NCBI GenBank assembly: GCA_963921825.1
Contig: OY997594.1
Location: 16,249,001 to 16,313,000, forward strand
Length of the DNA: 64,000 bases
From: Erodium maritimum
Lineage: Eukaryota > Streptophyta > Magnoliopsida > Geraniales > Geraniaceae
Reading direction: 5' to 3'
The position numbers were made by a program, and so were the translations under genes. Of the stretch, positions 45,848-59,200 are shown in pieces. The notes beneath the pieces are model-generated. The model was not told the origin of the DNA. It searched no databases and saw only the letters and a program-made list of their open reading frames with translations. The stretch's first letter is position 1; every line of letters starts with the position of its first letter.

Positions 45848-46930
45848 ATTAACCCGGCCTGAACTATTCTGATTGTGAGACTTTTTAGTTAGTCCAACCT
45901 TTTCGTTTCCTCTTTTGTCGACTCTTTGAACTCGAGATACTCAACCTAAAAGAAAGCAATCTCAATTACCATTTATCGTGCATCCAAAATGAACCCAAAG
46001 AGCATTAAATGATTTTTTTGAATTAATTTAATTCTCCTATTGAGGCATTTGAGAAAGAGGAACTATAGAATATCATAGAATTATTAATGAGTTGGTATTA
46101 ACATAATGTAAAAGATTCCAAACACCATTATTATTTCTCATAATTAAAACACCAAATTATTGTCATTTTCTCTACAAATAATTTTATTCTTAATCTAATT
46201 TGAAAATTTGGGAGTTGGTATATACAATGAAATGATTGATATAAGCAAACGGACAAAAGAATGTTTGGCCAATCCGCATTAACCAGGAAGGTAAAGTAAT
46301 TAATGTAAATGTAGGACTTATATTTGGTGCCATGCTATGGATTCTCAATCCAAATCATTTCTGGTGTAGAGCCTGAACCAAGAGGAAGAAGAGCCCAGAT
46401 AGGTTTGTGCTGTTCTTATGAAGCTGAGCTTCTCCTGGTCCTGTCCTCTTCTGGGTCTCTAAATAAAACAGGTTTGGAGCTCGTTGATCTGTTAGAAATT
46501 TGAATTCTGGGTTTATCTATTCATAGCTCTATAGGTTCCCTAGAGATACCTTTGCTTGATTGTTTGTTCTTCCTCTTGTTAATCCTGAGTCTCAAAAGCT
46601 GTCCATTCCCAAATCAAAAACACTGCTATTAGCCATTGATTGTTAGAGTTGGAATCAATCTCTCTTAAGATTCATATTAAAAGGGTTTTCAAGTTTCTGA
46701 AGTGGGTGTATCTGGAATTGTTTGAGAATGGTGGTTTGAGTGTGGTGTTGATAACTGGAAGTGAAGTTTTAGGGCTTTGTTGGTATCTGTTGAGATTCAT
46801 CCAGACTTTATCACTGGGGTTTACTGAGATTGTTGTGCCTGATTGTATAATTTCTAGAGGTTCTTTTGAGGCTTGAGAGTCTGGAAGCTTGATTCATAGA
46901 CTGAAGAGGTAGAAGTATCTCGGAATTATT
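45848..46930 (+). promoter_or_regulatory. Upstream region and probable 5' UTR of the ankyrin gene
   Basis: AT-rich to about 46340, then a less AT-rich, transcript-like leader (46360-46930) with several short upstream frames, including a 78-codon frame at 46640-46876. A 5' UTR intron is possible (GGTAAG-like donors are absent, so not placed). No TATA box could be chosen with confidence. Confidence 0.4.
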
Positions 46931-49900
46931 ATGCCCTTCAGTGAAGTTTTGGGTACAATCATGGAGAATCAGGGAACTTCTCAAGCCAAGACTATGGAAA
47001 AACAGCTGAGTTTTCATGGAGTTCCAGAGAACCAGCATAGTAGCCTGAGGGTGATGGAAAAGCAGCAGAGTTTCCGTGGAACAACAGAGAAGCCAAAGAC
47101 ATTTCGTGGGTTTATGGAGAAGCAGAAGAGCTTTCGCATAGCAATGGAGAGACAGCTCAGTTTCATTGGAGGTGAGAGGAAGAAGAGCAAGGAGTCACCA
47201 GGTAAGAGAGGTGATTCCCTGCTTCATTTGGCAGCTCGAGGAGGGAACTTGACCAGGGTCAAGGAGATTCTTCACAGTTGTGAAGGCGGTGATTTGAAGG
47301 ACTTGCTGTCAAAGCAAAACCTGGAAGGGGAGACTCCCCTCTATGCTGCAGCTGAGAATGGGCATGTTACAGTTGTTGAGGAGATGTTGAAACATTTGGA
47401 CCTTCAAACTGCGTCTATAGCGGCTAGAAATGGATACGATCCTTTACATGTTGCAGCAAGGCAGGGTCATCTTGGTAAGGAGTAAAACTTTTCTTGTATT
47501 CATATAAGCTTAAATGTTAGGTTTTCAGGAAAGTAGATCCTGGAAATTGCATTTCCAAATCCATATTCATGATCCCGATATTATGTTTGCAAATCGTTAT
47601 TGTCACATTCTGGATAACAGTGTTACAAATGCTCAAAACAATAGGAAGTGCTTTCGCTTTTATCTTTACTCTCAATTCTTCATCAATAAAGGGTAGGGAT
47701 AATCTCACTCAGCTATCCTTAAATATGCACCTGTCTAAATCTACTACCCCTAAGTTTAAAAAGTTTTTGACAACCTCGTAAGTTTTATTAGTCTTAGTTC
47801 ACCCCAATTATGTCACCTTTGGGGTTTGAAATGACAAAAGTACCCTTTTTATTTACGTGAGGGTATTTTCGTCATTTCACCCAAACGTTTATGGAATTGG
47901 TGAATGTTGAGACTAAAAACACTTAGGGGGTTGTCGAAAACATTTTAAATTTAGGAGAAGTTGATTGAGAAATGTGCATACTCAAGGGTAGCCGAGTGAG
48001 ATTATCCCTACAAACTAATTTGAAAAAATAAGTGGTTTGTTTAGGCTTGAACTTCAAATAGTTGATCCAGAACTTTGACGTGTGAATTTGCCTATATAGT
48101 AACCATCCTGTTCAAATGCTTCTAATTACTGATTGGAGTCATAAAACTGTAAGCTATTTCCTTGATATCTCTAACACCTCAGTTTTGTACTTCAAACAAC
48201 AATGGGTATACACTTCCAGTTTATGATTTATTGCTGAAGTATAGCCTCTTGTTCATGGAATTTTCTTGCAGAGGTGTTAACAGAGCTACTCAATGCATAC
48301 CCCAACCTGGTCATGACTACAGATTTGGCCAATTCTACTGCCTTACATACAGCTGCCGCTCAAGGTCACCTTGAAGTAGTGAACCTCCTTCTTGAAGCTG
48401 ACACAAACCTAGCTAAGATATCCCGTAACAATGGCAAAAATGTCCTCCATTCAGCAGCGAGGATGGGGCACCTGGAAATAGTAAAGTCCCTACTAAGCAA
48501 AGACCCGAGTATTGGTTTTAGGACTGATAAGAAAGGCCAGACTGCCCTACACATGGCTGTGAAAGGTCAGAATGAGGATATTGTGTTGGAATTACTTAAA
48601 CCAGATCCTTCTGTCTTGAGTTTGGAGGATAATAAAGGGAACACAGCACTGCATATTGCCACAAGAAAGGGCCGCACTCAGGTTTTTCCTGATTTCTGTT
48701 TCTTGTTCTTTTTTTTGTATAAATTGTTATGTGAAGCTGCAACTAAATATTACAGTTCTTGATATTAAGACACCATAGTGCTCATTGTGAATTTGCATGT
48801 TGTTAATAGGGTTAATTAGACCTAGCTACACCTATGGTTACACTTTTTTCTCCTAGATAAACCAAGCTTTGCATCCGTTTTGCAGCTACCCTAGGCTGCA
48901 GAAAAAAGCATACAGCTCTTTTTTGCCAGAAATGATGAAAATACCCTTGACCCTAATCTCAAAAGGACTCCATAACTACCCAAAACATTTTAATTAGATG
49001 TTAAAATGTAGAAATAAAAAAGTACGGAAAATATTATAGATGACTTGATTCTCTCTTGATGATGTAATTCAAGGACAAACACTATTTATAGAGAGAAATG
49101 ACTTCCTCATTTATGAGGGAACCAAATCTCATCTACCAACCACTAACATATAAAAAAAACGATTGAGTATATCTAAAAAGACTTCTTAAAAGATAAAACT
49201 ATTAAAAAAGGAAAAGTTACGTTTTTTGAGATTAGGGTCGAGGGCATTTTTGTCATTTTCTGGCAAAAAGGGCCGTGTGAATTTTTTTTGAAGCCTAGGG
49301 CTGCTGCAAAACGAATTTGGAACTTGGGTGTAGCTAGATGAAAAACATGTAGCCTTAGGTGTAATTAACCCTTTTTAATATATCTGAAAATCAATGAAGG
49401 ACAAAATTGTGACATTTCATTAGAGCTTCAGGTGCTTCTAAACTACTCATGCAGCGACTTAGTACAATTGCACCATTACCATACTTGAGCTGAATTGGTT
49501 GAGCTAGAGGTGTCATGTTATATACTACCCTAGTATCCATTTTCCAGATAAGAGACAGTTCTCTATGTTCTTTCCCTCGTACTAAAAAGGTGCTACTCTG
49601 CTTAGTACAGAAGTAAATAATTGGTCCTCGTGTCAAAATGTGTAGACTTTGGTAGGAAAATGAAGTTTGGTTTGAGTCCCCAACTGATCTTACAATAAAA
49701 GTTAATGATCTGGTCAAAATTGGATTCTTTCCCTCTCTCAAAGTTCTGGTGCTTCACAAAATATATTTGGTAATCTGTACTTACTAAGACTTGAATGTAT
49801 TTGTTTGCAGAATGTACGGCGTTTGTTATCAACTGATGGTGTTAACATCAACGCTATAAACAAGGCTGGAGAAACTCCACTCGATATTGCAGAGAAATTC

Positions 49901-50671
49901 ACAAATCCTGAACTTTTCAATGTTCTAAAAGAATCCGGGGCCGCCCATTCAAAGGATCTCGGAAAAACCCCAACCACAGCAAAGCAACTCAAGCAAACTG
50001 TCAGTGACATAAAACATGATGTCCAGTCTCAACTCCAACAGACCCGCCAAACGGGTTTCAGGGTCCAAAGAATCGCAAAGAAACTAAAAAAGCTACACAT
50101 CAGTGGCCTCAACAATGCCATTAACTCTGCAACGGTCGTTGCTGTACTCATCGCCACCGTTGCTTTTGCAGCCATCTTCACCGTGCCAGGCCAATATGTT
50201 GAAGAAGAAACACCAGGGTTCACTCTGGGCCAAGCCCATATTGCAAAGAACGCTGCTTTCATCACCTTCTTTGTCTTCGACAGCTTTGCTCTGTTCATCT
50301 CTTTAGCTGTTGTTGTGGTTCAGACTTCTGTGGTTGTGATTGAGCAGAAAGCGAAGAAGCAGCTTGTGTTTGTGATCAACAAGCTCATGTGGATGGCTTG
50401 CTTGTCCATCTCTGTTGCTTTCATTTCTCTGACTTATGTGGTGGTGGGTTCTCATTCTAGGTGGCTTGCGGTGTACGCTACTGTTATTGGTAGCTTGATC
50501 ATGCTCACTACCATTGGGTCTATGTGTTACTGCGTTGTGTTACATAGGATGGAGGAGACAAAGATGAGGAATATAAGGAAAGCTGAGAGTAGGTCCAAAT
50601 CTTTCTCTATGTCTATGCCTTCAGAAGCTGATATTTTGAACAGTGAGTACAAGAGGATGTATGCTCTTTAG
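46931..50671 (+). CDS. Ankyrin-repeat membrane protein with PGG domain, ITN1/ACD6-like (3 exons, 604 aa)
   Basis: Exons: 46931-47474, 48272-48681, 49811-50671; 1815 bp in frame. The start could also be the in-frame ATG at 46961, which begins MENQGTS. The N-terminus holds five diverged MEKQxSFRG repeats (about residues 20-85). Ankyrin repeats span about residues 95-360 (GDSLLHLAARGGN, ETPLYAAAENGH, YDPLHVAARQGH, STALHTAAAQGH, KNVLHSAARMGH, QTALHMAVKGQN, NTALHIATRKGR, ETPLDIAEK). A linker leads to the PGG domain from about residue 417 (GLNNAINSATVVAVLIATVA) with four predicted membrane segments and a Ser-rich cytosolic tail ending EYKRMYAL. Relatives such as ITN1 act in salt/ABA responses at the plasma membrane; that role is inference here. 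Introns 1 and 2 carry foldback elements. Confidence 0.94.
47693..48011. mobile_element. MITE in ankyrin gene intron 1, 319 bp
   Basis: The two ends are inverted copies: GTAGGGATAATCTCACTC at the left and the same on the minus strand at the right, with similarity extending to about 45 bp on each side (…CTTAAATATGCAC / CTTGAGTATGCAC). TA dinucleotides lie just inside the ends, compatible with a TA target, but no longer duplication is visible. The interior contains CAAAAGTACCCTTTTT / GAGGGTATTTTCGTC, a pattern shared with other intronic MITEs here. Confidence 0.8.
48809..49374. mobile_element. Foldback element in ankyrin gene intron 2, about 566 bp
   Basis: The left end GGGTTAATTAGACCTAGCTACACC is mirrored by AAAGGGTTAATTACACCTAAGGCTAC on the minus strand at the right (compare first and last 12 bases). 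Inner arms also pair: TTTTGCCAGAAATGATGAAAATACCC at 48922-48948 and its complement-like partner at 49244-49268, and ACCCTAATCTCAAAA with TTTTGAGATTAGGGT. TTAATA occurs on both flanks (48803-48808 and 49375-49380), a possible short TSD. The middle (48990-49200) is unrelated AT-rich sequence. Confidence 0.75.
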
Positions 50672-51454
50672 GGCCAAAGATTTGCTTCCCATCTTCAACT
50701 TGAGATGATGTAGATATGAGACGGTGTCGAGGTTGCATGAAAGAGAAGGGTTGAAGGTGAAAATTTTATGGTGTTACTATTGTGCTGTGAGATTTAGAGA
50801 AGATTCAAATGTAAGGAATGAATGAGACAACGGCTAGAAAATTGTTCAGATCACAAGAGAGCCATTGAAAACAGCGTATTGTTGGTTATGCATTTGATAT
50901 TTGTGTACCTAAAATGAAATCAAATGCATGTGTCAGGTTTGTAATAGTTTTCCTCTCCATCTCTTTTATGGAAATGACAGGTCTTTTTTTTATCCAGATT
51001 TCTTGATGGATAATTGCAAAAATTGATGGTGTGATTTTTATTTTTTTGCCAAATTGTTATTGGCTTCTGAACATCGATACAATTTGTTAAAAATTACATT
51101 GTGAATGACATATGTTAAAAATTAAATGAGAAGCTGAAAATACCAGTAAAAGTAATAAAATATAATGATAACGACAGATTATTATCATCTACAATATGCT
51201 TTGCATTTAACTATCATTAACTTTAAAATGTTGTTTACAACTTTGCAAACCTTCTTTTTTTGTGACGGTTTTATTGTACAGGAAAGTGAAAAGTCTAAAA
51301 TCCCCTTCACTATTCATGAATTTTCAAATGTTTGTCATCAACTTATATCAAAGTGAAGAGCATTTTGAACTTTTCACTTTCAAACTTAACTGTACAGTGG
51401 CTAGTTTTAATACCTTGGGAATAGTTATGTACAAAAGGCACACAATGACACCCC
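50672..51454. other. 3' UTR of the ankyrin gene and spacer
   Basis: About 270 bases after the stop look like a transcribed 3' UTR (mixed composition, AAATGAAATC-type signals near 50915). The remainder is AT-rich. No gene seen. Confidence 0.5.
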
Positions 51455-51471
51455 TATGGATAGATCAACTT

Positions 51472-52725
51472 TTTTTTTTGAACGAAAAGATTCATTAATA
51501 AATTAATAAACCTTACAGACCGGACACAAATCAAACCATACAAGCGTTGCATTCAACGATCGTTTTTTGAAATCCAAAAAACGACCAATGAGATGAATAG
51601 CTCCCGAAAAGGGCGACGCAGCGCCTAGATAACAAACAACTACCAGGTCGATCCTCCTTATCGGCTTCCCGCAGGGATCCGCCAATAAAAATTCCCGACC
51701 AGACACGCTACCAGAGGCAGCAGCTACACCTGCCGGATATCCAAGATCCCGGCAGGGACAACAAGACAAAAACCAAATAAAAACAAACAACAAAATAAAC
51801 AACAACGACGAACAAAAACTACTGGTGGCCGGCCTCCGAAGTGCGGGTTTGGGTTCAAGGCGAGGTGGACGGCGCCAACGGGTACAGATCTGAACCGCTA
51901 GGGGCTGGTGCACGGGACTGGTCAGGTAAACACAAAAACCAGGAGCACTGAACGGCTTCGACTGTAGTGTTCCGACGAAAGCTGGGTACAGATCTGACTG
52001 TCGGACCAGAAAAGCAGCGTGGCAAAGAGGCACGACCAGAAGTAATCGAGTTGTCGTCATCGTTGGGGAGCTCGTGGTCAACCGTCGTCGCAGCAGAGGG
52101 GGATTTACCGGCAGATCTGACCGTCCCGAGAGCTGGATCGGCAGATCTGGCCGGCAAGGAGGAGAGAGCTGAGGACAGCGGAGGAGGTGGTAGGACACGG
52201 GCATAGGGCGGCGGAGGGGCGCAGTGGAGGGCAGATCTTCGACGGAGCTGGCCGGCATGACCCATGGCGACAGATCCGACTGCCGAGGCAACAGATCTGA
52301 CAGGGGAGAAGCCTTCATGGCCGGATCCGACAAAGGGGGTGGTGGTGGTGGAGCACGGGGGGGTTGTTGGTGGAGGGTGGCGGCCGGAGCGGGAAGAAGA
52401 GTCGGCGACGGGGATGCAGGGCTTGCAGCGACGAACGGTAGACAGAACGAGGCCAAAGCTAGCTGCGGCGGAGCATGGCTGCCGGAGAAGCCATTGATGC
52501 CGGCTAGAGGAGGCCGTGGAGGCGAGCTCGGGAGAGGATGGCTGACAAGTCTTGGAGACGGGTTGAGAGAGGTTGAGAGGGGGAAGGAGAGGAACAAGAG
52601 AAGGGAGAGAAGAGCCACCGGCAGCCCCGTGGTCGGAGGCCCGGCAGCCGGCGGCGGCGATGGGGGCTGGGTGGAGAAGATGCGTTTAGGGTTTCTGTAG
52701 AGAGAGAAAACGCGTCCTCTGTTTT
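51472..52725 (-). mobile_element. LINE-type retroposon, 1.25 kb, A-tail and 17-bp TSD
   Basis: Flanked by a perfect 17-bp duplication TATGGATAGATCAACTT (51455-51471 and 52726-52742). The minus strand ends TCTTTTCGTTC plus A(10). The 5' end contains CTCTCTCTACAGAAACCCTAAACG, similar in style (CTCTCTC, ACCCTAA) to the retroposon at 62378. The body is GC-rich with many AGATCTG motifs. A minus frame of 371 codons (52618-51503, Pro/Ser/Leu-rich) spans nearly all of it but shows no known domain and may exist only because of composition. It sits between two convergent genes. Confidence 0.87.
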
Positions 52726-52742
52726 TATGGATAGATCAACTT

Positions 52743-53212
52743 ATAAGTTAATTCAGTCCATCTTTGAATGAACTCAGAGGTTCAAATTGAACACAAAGCA
52801 ACAAACCCAGATTTGAGAGACAGAGACCTGACATATGTGACTTTTGCTTAAAATGTTTCTTTCCTATCTGCCTAAAATTTGGGCATACATATAGAACTTC
52901 AACCACAACAAAAAAGTTCAAACAAAAACAAGAAAAGCAGCTTTTATTTTAGCTGCTTGTCACAAAAAATGCCCTCTTTACATTCCTGAATCATGGGATG
53001 TTTGTTCAAACTGTAAAGCTATGAGTAAAAAAAAGAATTATTAGCTTGTAAGTCCATATATACCTGTTGCAGCTGCAGCTACTTGAGTTGCTGACCAGTC
53101 TCCATGCGTATGTACAGTTTGTATCTATTCTTCTTCTGTCCTGTATTATCTTTCTTAGCTTCAGTTTCAACACATTGAAAGGTTATGCAAACTTCACCAA
53201 TCATCAACCAAC
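52743..53212 (-). other. Spacer and 3' UTR of the 5-phosphatase gene
   Basis: Lies downstream of the 5-phosphatase stop (53213). No gene, and no convincing polyadenylation signal was singled out. Confidence 0.5.
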
Positions 53213-56200
53213 CTAGTCATAAGAACTGCTACGCTTATGGTTCCGGCTAGACCCCTGAGACTTTCTTGAACTACTAGTATTGCTGCCTTTCGACTCTCCA
53301 CGAGGAAGAACTGATGATGAATTACTCTTGGTTCTTGAATCTATACGAGGAGTTGATACTGAACTACTGTTGCTTCTTGATTCCATCCGCGGAGCTGCAG
53401 TCTTTGTCACCGGCTTTGCTCGGACATGAACTTGGAGACTTGACGTTTTTGTTGATCTGCTACCTTGTATGCTCACCATAAGAATCAATTCCTTGTCCTG
53501 ATTGTCTTCAGACCTTGAGTGGTGTGAAACACTCTCACTATTCTCTTCATGGCTACTCGGATCTACCTGATGTAATGACACCTCTATGGATTGATCAGGT
53601 TTGATCAGACCAGCTGCTGGTGATACCTATTCACAACATCATACACGTAAATAATTGGGATACTTGCAAAAAAGTACCATGTACTATCGACTTTTTGCAG
53701 ATTGGTAATCCTATTACCAAGCTGTTGGGGGTTGTCACCCTGAACTTGTATTTTGTTGCAATTTTTCCAAAATGACGATTTTGCTCTTGAAAATTTTAAA
53801 TAAAAAATCCAAAATTCTCATCACCTTAATTCCCTTCCTATATGTATAAGGGCCGCGATAGACTAGGTGATTGCCTATTAGTGATTTTTGTAACATGATA
53901 AATAAATTGTTCTGTCAATTTTCAATATCATAATCGGATTTTTGTAACATTCTCCAAAACCAATTTTAAATTCATTAGTGAGTATGATACAATATTGTGT
54001 ACTTTTTATTTACATCACATGATTATGTTCACTAATCGAATCAAATCAAAATAATTTGATTAATTCGATTAGATTAGTAGAGTGAACAAATTCGATTATG
54101 ATAGTAAAATTTGAAAATCATTTTTTTGTTTGTATTTTTTGACCTTTTAATTTAACATTTCTAGGGCAAAGCCATCATTTTGAAATTGACAAGTGCAACA
54201 AAATACAAGTTCAGGGCCACAACATGCAACTGTTTGAATATAAGAGTACCAACCTAAAAACAATACTAGAGATTACTTTTTTGCAATCATCCCATCAATA
54301 ATTTCCATATAAGAACGAGGCAGGTAGTGAAAATCATTATATAGTATCGGTCATACCTCAAGCCATCTTGGAAAGCCAAAAGAACCTCTGGGATGATGAA
54401 CTGTGGGCTCGCCTTCGCATAAGATTCTGTATAAAGCAGTATCATTCGAAGATTTGTTGGTGATGCGTAGAACAGATGTTTCCTGCTCATGAAGGATTAT
54501 TTCGTTTGTGCTCACAACGGTCTTTGGAACATTGTGCAACTCTTTGACTATAGACTTGATTTTCTCGTTACATTTTACTATTGTCCCAAGCTCTTGTCTC
54601 CTGACAGATCTATCAACATGGGCAATTTGGACATTGAATTTGCATCGAACTGGTTTGTGATCGCTCTCAGTGACGTCCATGACAGCTTCGTACCTGCAAA
54701 TGTCGATTCGGGTTCTCAAGAGACAAGACAAGGATAAGAAAATCAGGATACAAAGACCTACCATGGAACCTACACTAGAATTGAGGACACCACAGGGCAC
54801 TCTAAGCTGCATTCAGAGACTGGACCAAACCGATTGTCACGATAGATCACTCTATCGCACCAGGCAGGTATGCGCTTCTTCTCCCCAGAATCATATCCTA
54901 TAAAGTATAGTAACAAAACTTATGAACTTAATGGGATCATCCAATAAACATGTTGAAAAGCTTGTGTCTTTCAAACTTGTAAGTTGGGGGAATCTTGATT
55001 ATTACCTGCTAAACCTGGTTTGTGCCTTTCAAACTTGTAAGTTGGAGGAAACTTGATGAGTGCTTCACGCATTCCTTGAAAAACTTTGCCATTTTTCATT
55101 TCTTCCCTGAGCTGATCCTTCTCTCTAAGCCAGTCAAAGCATCTTTGAGAAACAAAGTCTCTTGCTTCATCATAAGATATACCAAAGAGCCGGTAATTGA
55201 AATCACCAAGAAATACAACCATGTCTGCGTCTGCTAACTCAGGCTTTGCCTCTTTACTCTCTTCAGCGTTGGGAGGTGGAGCCTGTCAGAGTACCCAAAC
55301 ATTGCAGCTTATAGCTAACATAAGTAAAAAATGATAACACGTGATGATATCAATCAGAGCAAGGACATACATTTGCTGCCTTAGCTGAATGGGTCGTTGT
55401 TGAGACAGCAGCTGCACAGAGAGGGTGAATGGGAAACCAGAAGATTAAAGCAACCAAATTAGTATATGGGGAATGCAAGAGAACAAGGAAATTCAAGTAG
55501 GGCAGCTTACTGGCTGCGTTATTAGGTTGGTTAGATGAACGAGTGAAGGCCATGTTTCGATAAATGTGATCAAAATCAGCATTTCGGCGATTTACTGCTT
55601 CCAGATGTGCAGCCAAGTGGCAATTGACGAAGCACATGATCCGGTCATATATTCTAATTCTCAAACCTACTCCTCCCTGGAACAGTATAGCCATGACAAG
55701 GTTATGGTTTGAAGCTGAAAACATGAGAAACCACTGCAGTGCATGGATAGTTGGATTGTAAAGATGAATAAAATATAGGGGAAACCATGGTTCCTAACCC
55801 CGTTTGACCTTTGTTTTCCCGATCCTAACCTGGGTTTACCTTTGTTTGCATTTCCCAACTATCACCTTTCATTTTTTTGCAAAAAGTATCATTTACCGTT
55901 TATTTTGACGATTTCGTTAGTTTTTTTGCCACGTGTCACTTCACCCGTGACGACACGTGGCAAAAAAACTAACGAAATCGTTAGTTTTGACGATTTCTGA
56001 TACTTTTTGCAAAAAATGTAAAGGTGATAGTTGGGAAATGCAAACAAAGGTAAACCCAGGTTAGGATCGGGAAAACAAAAGTGAAAGGGGGTTAGGAACC
56101 ATGGTTACCCCTAAAATAAATGAGCTAAGGAACAAAGGAGTCATAATATACAAACCTTATTGCCAATGGCACGACCGAAGCCACATGGCACTGCTGCAGC

Positions 56201-59200
56201 ATCAATGTCTCCAACATGTCTTCTAATATTCTTTCTTACCCTAAGTGAGCAATAGCAATGCATAAAATCAGAGAGAGAAGATTATTGTAGAGAGGAATAA
56301 CTTAACAAAGTTAGGATATGAAAGCAGTTTCTTTGAAGGCACAGTTTATATCAAACACTAAAATGTTTTTTTATCAAAAGATCTTTTTAGGAGAGCTACT
56401 TACCAAAGAGATATTAGTAATCCTGCCAGTTGTCTGGAACCCATTCTTTCAAAAGTTGTTCCTTCTTCCAAGGCTTTTCCTATGTTATCGATCCACCATT
56501 GCCCAACAGAACTCCCTTCAAGTCCTACCTATAATTGAAGAGGAATTAAAAGAAAAAATAGTTCAAAATGAAATGTAATATTAATAAAAGGTACATGAAC
56601 GCCAGAGCACACAGAGAGTTTTAAGTGAAAGAGGAAAATAAAAAGCTCACATGCTTTCATATATGCTTGGGACAGAGTGATTATCCTTTCACACAGTCAG
56701 ACTTCTACATTTTACTTAAATGTAAGGAAATACCCAGCAAGTGTAATCACATAAAATTCATGATCAAGGAGCCATTTCATTTCAAATATTTAGAACAAAC
56801 TGATATAGGACAAAGTAGACCATAAGATGATAAAGACTATCTGCGAAGCACAGCAAGTATTGTTGAATTATACAGTGATCTGTCACTGCAGAACTGTAAG
56901 CAGACTTGAAAAATTCAGAAAGGTGGTAAATCAGATATAGATATACGATATTCATACCTCAGAAAAATTACTGATATACTAGATTGTAGAAACTTATTAT
57001 TTTTTCGAATGCAAATGTAATATTCTACTAATAGGTCACTTAGTTTTTACATATAACCCAACTAGAGCCAAGTTGGGTTGCACAATCAATACTCAATTTC
57101 TGAGACGTGCAAGCTTGATTTAGACTATCCACGTTTTTTAATCATAAGTTACTTCTACACAATGAAAACTCGACAAGAAATAGATTTATATCCATTTGAA
57201 ATATATCAATTAGATGCTCAAGAAAAAAAAATATCGGGTAGAAAAGGTAAAAAGATCTCACAGTTTCTTTGGCGGCTGACATCGCAAGAAAACCAGCCCC
57301 CATCTCTACTTCCTGCAACCCAATTACGATAATGCCAACATCTGATGCAACAGAAGCTAACCATGAGATAAGAGCATCCTGAGGGGCTCTTCCTTGACCA
57401 ACATTCCATGTTCCAACTAAAATCCTGACAGTGTCTCTTCTTATGTATGTGGTTTCTTTTGCAGCCAATTCGGTTCGTATTATGCTGTCAATAGGTCCTG
57501 GAGATGCAACACACCATGCACGAATTCCACCGTGAATAGCCAAGCTAAACATGTAACCATTCCCAACTGCCATTTTAATCACAGGGCTGCTATGAGCAAC
57601 CCATTCTGCAATCAGATTTCCCTCAAGGTCTATTATTTGGACAAAACCACTCACATAACCTACGTATATTCGTGTTCCAAAACTGCAAAAGCATTGGACA
57701 GCACAAGGATGGAGATTAAAATCTTGCAAACGGTTTCCATTTGCATCCCACTGCACAAGCATGCCATTTGTACAGCCACTCCAAATTGCTCCATCAGGAG
57801 CAAGCATTAGTGCCTCTGTTCTCTTCATATCTTCTGCAAAAGAGGATGCTCCTCGAGTTGCAACACGCCGAACAGCACCTGCAGCTCCCATTATTGCATT
57901 ACGTGACCGCTGCAAGAAACCCGGGGATTTCTCCTTTTTTGCAGCCGGGGTAGCTTTTGCTTTCACCTCATCTTCTACTGGCTGGTGATCTTGCGCTTGT
58001 GGAGCATCAACCCGATTATCCATTTGGCCCTCAGCATTGAACACTTTCAAAAGTTCCCTTGTACGAGCATCCCTGTCAGATAGCCAACTCTCAGGAATCA
58101 GGACTGCTTATATACAGATGTTATAAATATGAATTCAGCACAAGTAATGATTCACACTACATAATGCCTTCCGTCCGAAACTCAATGATTTTGAAGCAGT
58201 GATATATGAGAAATTGAGTTGTGTTAAACTCGCATTCACTTGGTTACTAATCACGAGTCCATAGAACACTGAAAGTCGACTCAGCAACTAACCTGGAAAC
58301 TACAATTCTACAGCTGATCCAAAAATACCAATGTTCTATGTCTTGCAGTTATAATCAAACCTTCAAAGATAATTGCTATTACGGAAGTAACCTCTGAAAC
58401 TAAAAACTCATATATGTTTCAACTACTGTGTTAAACAAACACTATAGACGGAAACAGTAGGAGGAGCAAAAACATACCAAAGCGAGATGGATGTAGACCC
58501 AGCACACCAAACCTTTGCTCTACCGTGATCACACAGCAAAGTCTTGACGTCTGAAGAAGAAATCATACAGTTACCATTACTAGTGACTTGGCTTTTAAGG
58601 TCAATGCAAGACCTCTCGGCTAATAGAGCAGCCATGTGCTTTTCTTCTGGTTTGAGGGAAAGGGATTTTTCTAAGGTTTCCCACGGCCAGACCCTAATAA
58701 CACCACCCTCAGAACCCGACCACATATCACCTGGAATAACCAAACCAACCCTAGAGTTAGAAATGCCCAATCAAAGCAACCCTAGAGATAGAGATGTATA
58801 GAGATTGAGAGGTACCATAGGAGGTCATAACCATGGAAAGGACAGAAAGGCGATGAGCTTGCCAGGAGAGGCCCTCCTTAAAGGGGTTGTCATCCATAGT
58901 GTGGTCCATCTTCCAGGACCTGATCCTGCCGTCCTTGTGGCCGCTCCAGAGCAGATTGTTCCCTTTATCAGTCAACAAACACAATGTAGGCGGTGTGTTG
59001 ACGGACTCGTGAAACGGAACCGCGTCCTCGTCGCCTCTCCTGACCTCGCCCCCAAACCCACACCCAGGCTCGTACGCGTCCTCAACGTTCCAGACCCTAA
59101 CCCCCGTCTCCTGGCCGGCCCAGAGCTGGGTCTCCGTACAAGCAATGTTCCGGAGGAACCTCCCGACCTGGGTTTCCTTGAGCGGGTGGGGCCGGAATTC

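Noticed and set aside
51503-52618. 371-codon minus-strand ORF as a host gene
   Set aside because: It lies entirely inside a retroposon bounded by a 17-bp TSD, is Pro/Ser/Leu-rich as expected from GC-rich sequence, and shows no domain or intron structure.
57142-57261. Extension of the 5-phosphatase exon 3 frame past 57262
   Set aside because: The extra residues ([10 protein letters not shown]…) are intronic; a GT donor at 57261 joins in frame to the conserved VGLEGSS exon at 56528.
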